A stretch of DNA of 64,000 nucleotides, taken from contig JACPVS010000008.1 of assembly GCA_016197365.1 (NCBI GenBank), forward strand, positions 124,001-188,000, written 5' to 3'. The position numbers were made by a program, and so were the translations under genes. Below are positions 57,973 through 64,000 of the stretch, one piece after another (position 1 is the stretch's first letter; the number at the start of each line of letters is the position of its first letter). Source of the DNA: Mycolicibacterium cosmeticum (GTDB lineage Bacteria > Actinomycetota > Actinomycetes > Mycobacteriales > Mycobacteriaceae). The notes beneath the pieces were generated by a model. That model had not been told where the DNA came from. It saw only the letters and a list, made by a program, of their open reading frames with translations, and ran no database searches.

Positions 57973-58042
57973 TCGCAATGTCACCCTGACAGCCTCGTCA
58001 TGGATATATCTACGCGGCGGGGCTGTCAGCGTGACATTGCGA
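57973..58042. promoter_or_regulatory. large inverted repeat around a candidate promoter
   Basis: Two 22-bp arms (57973-57994 and 58021-58042) are complementary at 21 of 22 positions around a 26-bp spacer. Each arm itself contains a palindrome TGTCA-N3-TGACA (N3 is CCC or GCG). On the minus strand the spacer holds TAGATATAT, a candidate -10 for the CoA-transferase gene 26 bp beyond the arm. It may instead terminate the upstream saccharopine-dehydrogenase-like gene, which stops 8 bp away, but no U-tract is seen. Confidence 0.7.
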
Positions 58043-58050
58043 ACGACCTC

Positions 58051-59256
58051 CTACAGTTCTTTGACTCCCCACGGTGACCCGTAGGCGGTCAGCAGGTCCA
58101 GGAAGGGCACCGGGTCGAACGCCTCGGGACCGAGCACGCCGCTGCCCGACCACGTCCCATTCGCCAGAAGTTCCAATGCGACAACCGGATTGACCGCCGT
58201 CTGCCATACGACGCATTGGTGGCCGTACTCCGCCATCGACCATTCGTTGTCCACCACGTGGTACAGGTAGGTCGACCGCGCTTCACCGTCGGTGCCGGTG
58301 CCGGTCACCCACAACCCGGCACACGTCTTGCCCGTCATCCGAGGGCCGAGAGTGGCGGGGTTGGGTAGGCAGGCCGCGACGACATCGCGGGGGCTGACCA
58401 GCTGGCCGCCCACCGACACCTTCTCCGTGCGGTCGAGGCCCAGCTTGTGCAGCGCCTTGAGCACGTCGATGAACTCGGCGCCCAATCCGTATTTGAAGGT
58501 GGCCCGCCGACACTTCACCCAGCGCGGCATCAGCAGCACCTCTTCGTGCTCGACGTTGACACACTCGACCGGGCCGATACCGTCGGGAAAGTCGAAAACC
58601 TCTGGCTCGCTGAAGGGTTCGGTGGTGAACCAGCCCCGGTCGGCCTCCCAGATCACCGGGGGGTTCAGGCATTCCTCGATGGTGGTCCAGATGGAGAACG
58701 ACGGCGCGAAGTCGTACCCCTCGACCGTCAGGTTGGAGCCGTCGCGGGTGCCGAGCTCATCGATCTCGGCGAACAGATGGTCGGCGGCATAGCGGGCGAA
58801 CACATCGGACAGGCCCGGCTCCACGCCGATCCCGACCAGTGCCAGCCGGCCCGCGGCCTGCCAGTCGGCCTCGGCGGCGAACTGCTCGTCGCCGAGTTTG
58901 ATCCCCGGGAGTTCGTAGGGCTGGTCCGGATGACGCTGCGACAGGCTCATCGCCATGTCCAGATAGTCGGCGCCGCCGGCGATCGCGCCGTTGAAGATCG
59001 GCATGACGAACCGGGGATCGACGGCGTTCATCACATGGGTGATGCCGTGCTCACGCACCAGTCCGGCGATCGCGTCGGCCGAACTCGCGTCGACGCGGGC
59101 CCCGCTGAACCTGTCATCACCGACGCCGTCGGCGACCCGCAGCGCCTGCGCCTCGTCGTAGTCGCACACGACGATCGCGTCGAAGAAGTCCCGTCGCGCA
59201 GCAATCGAACAGAACGCCGAACCGACACCGCCGGCACCCACCAGGAGAATCCGCAT
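58051..59256 (-). CDS. saccharopine dehydrogenase family protein
   Basis: A 401-residue Rossmann oxidoreductase. The N-terminal LLVGAGGVGSAF binds NAD(P), a second domain follows with DYLDMAMS and GVEPGLSDVFA, and the C-terminus contains CVVWQTAVNPVVALELL. It resembles the saccharopine reductase / carboxynorspermidine synthase branch acting on amino-acid-derived imines. The substrate is unknown. The start MRILLVG at 59256 has a GGGTGG sequence nearby; a GTG 9 bp earlier is possible. Confidence 0.85.
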   Translation of the reverse strand: MRILLVGAGGVGSAFCSIAARRDFFDAIVVCDYDEAQALRVADGVGDDRFSGARVDASSADAIAGLVREHGITHVMNAVDPRFVMPIFNGAIAGGADYLDMAMSLSQRHPDQPYELPGIKLGDEQFAAEADWQAAGRLALVGIGVEPGLSDVFARYAADHLFAEIDELGTRDGSNLTVEGYDFAPSFSIWTTIEECLNPPVIWEADRGWFTTEPFSEPEVFDFPDGIGPVECVNVEHEEVLLMPRWVKCRRATFKYGLGAEFIDVLKALHKLGLDRTEKVSVGGQLVSPRDVVAACLPNPATLGPRMTGKTCAGLWVTGTGTDGEARSTYLYHVVDNEWSMAEYGHQCVVWQTAVNPVVALELLANGTWSGSGVLGPEAFDPVPFLDLLTAYGSPWGVKEL

Positions 59257-59429
59257 GAAGGCCACCCTAGTGCGGATTCATCTTGATTTCGCAAGAGTTT
59301 GTACGGAATGCAGACTGGTACGCGGGATCGACGACGAAATACGTATCCAACCGGTGGAGGGGTTAACCCCCGGAAAAGTGGCGGGCCACCACCGCTGTGC
59401 CGGGCGACCGACGCGGCGAAGGTGAGTTC

Positions 59430-59660
59430 ATGCACACCACTTCAATAGCCATCGCCATCGCCACCGGATTGATCTCAGCCGCCATCGCCGCGGCCTCCCC
59501 CGCGGCTGCCGCACCGTCAGGCCCGCCGTGCCGGCCCTCCGACACAGGTGCCACCGTCTGCCAGACCGCGGGTCACATCCGGGTCATCGCCACCCCGACG
59601 GTGAAAGCGCCACCGGCCCACCAATTCAACGGCTGGGTCGGGATGGTCCACCACCCCTAG
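59430..59660 (+). CDS. small secreted protein
   Basis: A 76-residue product with a signal peptide (HTTSIAIAIATGLISAAIAA, cleavage near AAAAP) and a short mature part with two cysteines (PPCRPS and TVCQTA) and a His-rich end. AAGGTGA lies before the ATG. Small exported proteins with one disulfide are common in mycobacteria; function unknown. Its stop overlaps the convergent P450 gene by 4 bp. Confidence 0.6.
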   Translation: MHTTSIAIAIATGLISAAIAAASPAAAAPSGPPCRPSDTGATVCQTAGHIRVIATPTVKAPPAHQFNGWVGMVHHP

Positions 59661-60880
59661 CCCAGTGGCAGTGACGCCAGTCCGCGCAGCGTGACGTTCG
59701 GCTTGTAGACCGGGCCCGCCGTCGGCCGAATGTACGGGAATCGGCGTGCCAGTTCGGTCAACGCGATGCGGGCCTCCACCCGGGCCAAGGGCGCGCCGAG
59801 ACAGAAGTGCGGACCCTTGCTGAAAGTCAAGTGCCGCAACCCTTCCCGGTCGGGGTCGAAGTCATCCGGCCGATCGAAGGCCTCCGGGTCGCGGTTCGCC
59901 GCGGCGATCAGCAGCAGGATGCTGTCACCCACCGGAACGGTGACCTCACCGATCTGCATCTCGGCTCCGGCGATCCGCATCACCAGCTGCACGGGCGGGT
60001 CGTAGCGCAGCGTCTCCTCGATGACCGCGCCCGCCCGGTCCGGGTCGGCCGCCAGCGCGGTCCACTGCGCCGGCTCCCGCATCATCGCCTGCACGGCATT
60101 GGCGATCAGGTTGACCGTCGTCTCGTGACCCGCGACGAGCAGCAGATTGCAGGTCGCGACGATCTCGTCGGCGGTGAGCTGGTCGCCGTCCTCCTCCGCC
60201 GCGATGAGAGCGGAGATCATGTCCTCACGCGGGTCGGCGCGACGCTTCTCGACCAAGGCCCCGAGGTACTCACGCATCCATTCGCCGGCCTGCAGGCGTT
60301 CGTCGGCGGTCTCGGACGCTTGGCCCGTCAGCGTCATGATCGGGTCGAGCCCCTGCGCCAGCAGCGCCGCGGCCCGGCTGAACTGCGGTTCGTCCTCTAG
60401 CGGGACTCCGAGCATCCGGCAGATCACCGCGACCGGCAGCGGATACGCCAGGTCGGGCACCACGTCCAGGCGCCCGGACTCGGCGACCTTGTCCAGCAGT
60501 TCGGCGACCAGTGATTCGATTTCGGGTTCCAGTGCGCGCACCGCCTTGGGCGAGAACGCCTGCTGCGCCAGCTTGCGCAACCGGGTGTGGTCGGGCGGAT
60601 CGAGGAACAGGAACCCGGGCGTCGCCGCACGCTGCGGGCTGATGCCCTCGGCGATCTGGCGCTGGACCACCGACGACTTCATCCCGTCACTGCACGACGA
60701 CGGGTGCCGCAACACCTCGTCGCAGTCCTCGAAGCCCGCGAACACCACCATGTTGGCGTCGGGCAGCACCATCGGGCCCAGCTCCCGGATCCGCGCGAAC
60801 ACCGGGTACGGGTCGGCGCGAATCGCCGGGTCGAGCATCTGGACCAGCAGCATCTGAGCTTCGGCGGTGGTCGACGTCAT
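59657..60880 (-). CDS. cytochrome P450
   Basis: A 407-residue bacterial class I P450. The oxygen-activation motif is AGHETT (250-255), EETLR (288-292) is the K-helix ExxR, and the heme ligand is Cys360 in GPHFCLGAPLAR. No ferredoxin or reductase gene adjoins it, so it depends on redox partners encoded elsewhere. The substrate is unknown. The frame is open into tgt; ATG at 60880, 19 bp after the tgt stop, fits the family length. Confidence 0.93.
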   Translation of the reverse strand: MTSTTAEAQMLLVQMLDPAIRADPYPVFARIRELGPMVLPDANMVVFAGFEDCDEVLRHPSSCSDGMKSSVVQRQIAEGISPQRAATPGFLFLDPPDHTRLRKLAQQAFSPKAVRALEPEIESLVAELLDKVAESGRLDVVPDLAYPLPVAVICRMLGVPLEDEPQFSRAAALLAQGLDPIMTLTGQASETADERLQAGEWMREYLGALVEKRRADPREDMISALIAAEEDGDQLTADEIVATCNLLLVAGHETTVNLIANAVQAMMREPAQWTALAADPDRAGAVIEETLRYDPPVQLVMRIAGAEMQIGEVTVPVGDSILLLIAAANRDPEAFDRPDDFDPDREGLRHLTFSKGPHFCLGAPLARVEARIALTELARRFPYIRPTAGPVYKPNVTLRGLASLPLG

Positions 60881-60899
60881 GCCCTTATTGTGCACGCGT

Positions 60900-62150
<1,251 letters not shown>

Positions 62151-62200
62151 TCAACCGCGAAGTCCCCGTGCTCAGGCGCTCTCGGTCGTAGATTCACCAC

Positions 62201-62650
62201 ATGATGATGAGATCGCTGGCCGGCATCGCGGCACTGGCGGCCGTCGCGGCCACATCCGCCGCGTGCTCGTCGTCCCCGCAAGCCCCCGCACCGCCTCCGG
62301 GGGCGCTGACCCCCGGGACCGCCGAGATCACCATCGACGGTCGCGATGCAGGCACCACCCATGCGGTGAGCTGCTCGCCGGCCGGCTACCTCACCACCAT
62401 CACCACCGGTGACGACGCCTCGGGAATCAGCGCCATGGTGTCCAACCGCGACGAGCTCACCGCGGAATCGATCAGCTTCCGCAATGTGGGGGGCTTCACC
62501 GGCAGTTACAACGCCGGACTGGACAAACCGAGCGCGACGGTCAGCATGACCGGACGGACCTACGACATCTCCGGAACGGCGCAGGGCTTCCGCACGGACA
62601 ACGCCAGCTTCAACGCGCAGAGCCGATTCACCGTGAAGGTGGCGTGCTGA
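62201..62650 (+). CDS. LpqH-family (19-kDa-antigen-like) lipoprotein
   Basis: A 149-residue lipoprotein. Lipobox near ATSAAC, then a Pro-rich spacer and a beta-rich domain with AEITIDGRDAG, VSCSPAGYL and, at the end, a matching cysteine in VKVAC. The GRTYDISGTAQGF strand aligns with the [10 protein letters not shown] strand of the next gene, showing that the two are paralogues of the mycobacterial 19-kDa family. Surface-anchored; function unknown, relatives are TLR2 ligands and adhesins. Confidence 0.85.
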   Translation: MMMRSLAGIAALAAVAATSAACSSSPQAPAPPPGALTPGTAEITIDGRDAGTTHAVSCSPAGYLTTITTGDDASGISAMVSNRDELTAESISFRNVGGFTGSYNAGLDKPSATVSMTGRTYDISGTAQGFRTDNASFNAQSRFTVKVAC

Positions 62651-62788
62651 ACTGCGGTTTACCTGCAGGTAGCTCACAGTCAAGTATTTCGCGCATAACG
62701 GTATCTATGAGTCCGCTGAGCACCATACTGCTCTGGGATCATCGGGGCGATCTTGAAATGGGATCGCACGACAACAAGGAGATCAGTG

Positions 62789-63292
62789 GTGAAGCGTGAA
62801 TTCGTGATCGCCCTGGGCGGTGCGGCGATTGTCGTCGCGGGACTGTCCGGCTGTTCGTCAGATGACAAGAAATCCTCCGGCGCCGGCTCGGAGAAAGCGA
62901 CCTCCTCGGCCTCCGGAACGGCGACGGCCTCGCCCACGGCGGCTTCGGGCACCGGTGGCACCAAGGTCACCATCGACGGTAACGATCAGGCCGTGAACGG
63001 CCAGGTCGTGTGTGCCTCCATGGGTGGCAATACGAACATCGCCATCGGCGAAGGCGCCACCGGCATCGCCGCTGTCGTCGGCGATGGCGACTCCCCGACC
63101 GTCACCTCGGTGGGCCTGGGCAACGTCAACGGCGTCACGCTCGCCTACGCTGCGGGCGCCGGCGGTGAGGCCAAGGCCGAGAAGGACGGCAAGACCTACA
63201 AGATCAGCGGCACCGCCACCGGCATCGACATGGCCAACCCCATGACCCCGGTGAACAAGCCGTTCACCATCGAGGTCACCTGCCCCAACTGA
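62789..63292 (+). CDS. lpqH: 19-kDa lipoprotein antigen
   Basis: A 167-residue lipoprotein. [17 protein letters not shown] is the signal and LSGC the lipobox; a Ser/Ala/Thr-rich region likely to be glycosylated follows, then the conserved domain with [23 protein letters not shown] and [19 protein letters not shown]. The close match to M. tuberculosis LpqH (Rv3763) supports the symbol. AAGGAG lies 7 bp before the GTG. It is the second of two tandem family members. Confidence 0.93.
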   Translation: MKREFVIALGGAAIVVAGLSGCSSDDKKSSGAGSEKATSSASGTATASPTAASGTGGTKVTIDGNDQAVNGQVVCASMGGNTNIAIGEGATGIAAVVGDGDSPTVTSVGLGNVNGVTLAYAAGAGGEAKAEKDGKTYKISGTATGIDMANPMTPVNKPFTIEVTCPN

Positions 63293-63304
63293 CGGGCAAA
63301 CGAC

Positions 63305-63347
63305 GACACGACGGCGGCGTCCCCCAGCGGGGCGCCGCCGTTGTCGT
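63305..63347. terminator. bidirectional terminator between lpqH and the DUF732 gene
   Basis: A long GC-rich imperfect stem (ACGACGGCGGCG on the left, CGCCGCCGTTGTCGT on the right, with an inner CCCC/GGGG pairing) lies between the convergent genes and can act in both directions. Confidence 0.65.
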
Positions 63348-63353
63348 CTGCGC

Positions 63354-63710
63354 TCAGGCCGGAGCCGGGACGGTGTAGCCGGCAGCGGATTGGCGCAACT
63401 GCCAGATCTGCGCCGGGCACAACTCGTTGACGGCCTGATTGATCAGATAGGCGCCCTGGTAGTTGTCGGAGCTGTTGAACTCGGACATCACCTGCTGGAC
63501 CAACTGGGCGTAGGACATCCGCCCGGCAACCCGGTCGCAGACGGTGTGCCCGTAGGCGATGGCGGCGTCGGGGCCGGCGAAGTTGTAGCCCGGCCGCACG
63601 GTGACGTTCACCAGATACGCGACGACGTCCGCATGCGCCGCGGGCGCGGCCACGCCCGCCAATCCCGCACCGAGCGCGCCCGCGACGATCAATCCCCGCA
63701 ATGCCTTCAT
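63354..63710 (-). CDS. DUF732 secreted protein
   Basis: A 118-residue exported protein. The signal peptide (MKALRGLIVAGALGAGLAGV) is cleaved near AAHAD. The mature helical domain has the DUF732 layout with two cysteines (HTVCDRVAGRM and NELCPAQ) and a YLVNVT motif. DUF732 proteins are abundant in mycobacteria; function unknown. The ATG at 63710 is chosen; an in-frame TTG lies 9 bp upstream. Confidence 0.85.
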   Translation of the reverse strand: MKALRGLIVAGALGAGLAGVAAPAAHADVVAYLVNVTVRPGYNFAGPDAAIAYGHTVCDRVAGRMSYAQLVQQVMSEFNSSDNYQGAYLINQAVNELCPAQIWQLRQSAAGYTVPAPA

Positions 63711-63769
63711 AGCGGTCAACCCTAAACCCGTGACGACGTGCGACGCTCCGGTTCGTGAGGGAAAGGCGG

Positions 63770-63913
63770 TCAGGGACGCGGGGACACCGGCGCGGGGGCC
63801 GGGTGGCGCCGCTGATGACGGCGCAGCCGGGCGAGCAACACCCGCCGGTGCACCTCGAAAGACAACGACATCGGGTCACGCCATAGCGGCGGCCTCTTCA
63901 CGCTGTTCGCCAT
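63770..63913 (-). CDS. small basic protein, tentative
   Basis: A 47-residue frame starting MANSVKRPPLWRDP, with a middle helix SLSFEVHRRVLLARLRRHQRR and a Pro-rich end. Short Arg-rich proteins like this occur in mycobacteria, but there is no domain and no strong ribosome binding site, so it may not be real. The last 87 bases of the window show no further gene. Confidence 0.35.
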   Translation of the reverse strand: MANSVKRPPLWRDPMSLSFEVHRRVLLARLRRHQRRHPAPAPVSPRP

Positions 63914-64000
63914 AATGCGTCCACTGTCGCACACCGGAGGCCACCAATCCGGTTGGCACACGCCGTCTTTGACAAATCTCACTCGCGAAGCAAACACCGG

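Overview
This is a high-GC actinobacterial chromosome segment, almost certainly from a fast-growing Mycobacterium (Mycolicibacterium). The gene order asd-ask ... leuA ... dnaQ-like, murT-gatD, recR-ybaB, ami1, SRPBCC, FAD oxidase-cfa, dnaX, aspartate aminotransferase, SRP RNA, tRNA-Ser, lucA follows the Rv3705c-Rv3723 block of M. tuberculosis. It also carries material typical of rapid growers: an amt/glutamine-synthetase/glutamate-synthase-like operon, two LigC ligases, tgt and a 19-kDa lipoprotein pair. Gene density is very high, coding overlaps of 1-4 bp are common, and several starts look leaderless.

Layout. 0-5 kb: exported and lipid-anchored proteins, a trehalose-synthase-like GH13 enzyme and a DUF4185 protein. 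4.8-7.2 kb: ask-asd, with an internal in-frame start for the aspartokinase beta subunit. 7.2-16.6 kb: nitroreductase, beta-helix protein, then a GlnR-boxed amt followed by a glutamine-synthetase-like enzyme, three separate glutamate-synthase-domain proteins, a FAD amine oxidase and an XRE-cupin regulator. This reads as an N-methylglutamate or gamma-glutamyl-amine nitrogen-scavenging route. 16.6-23 kb: small secreted protein, lipoprotein, leuA with a leucine leader-peptide attenuator, then an island holding two gene remnants, a membrane-anchored AurF-type diiron oxygenase and a methyltransferase. 22.9-36.5 kb: conserved mycobacterial core (exonuclease, lipid II amidation enzymes MurT/GatD, RecR, YbaB, Ami1, a BfaA/BfaB-like branched fatty acid pair, GGDEF protein, DnaX, AspAT, ffs, serX, LucA).

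36.6-50 kb: PDZ serine protease, a gene-poor stretch of about 950 bp, Prim-PolC and two LigC ligases separated by an MmpS/MmpL exporter with a divergent TetR, then a tight operon (Cys-Gly-tailed peptide, GRDP-like protein, response regulator, histidine kinase, TAXI binding lipoprotein, ligC1). 50-64 kb: MBL-fold protein, GluQRS, an ABC importer with two tandem binding domains fused to the permease, HpnE-like oxidase plus TetR under a clear operator, CoA-transferase, saccharopine-dehydrogenase-like protein, P450, Tgt, two LpqH-family lipoproteins and a DUF732 protein.

The most notable signals are the amine-assimilation operon, the oxygenase/methyltransferase island beside truncated genes, two related in-frame short repeat insertions inside murT, the double-binding-domain importer, the Cys-Gly peptide operon, and several strong unassigned operators. 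No CRISPR array, prophage or insertion sequence is visible.
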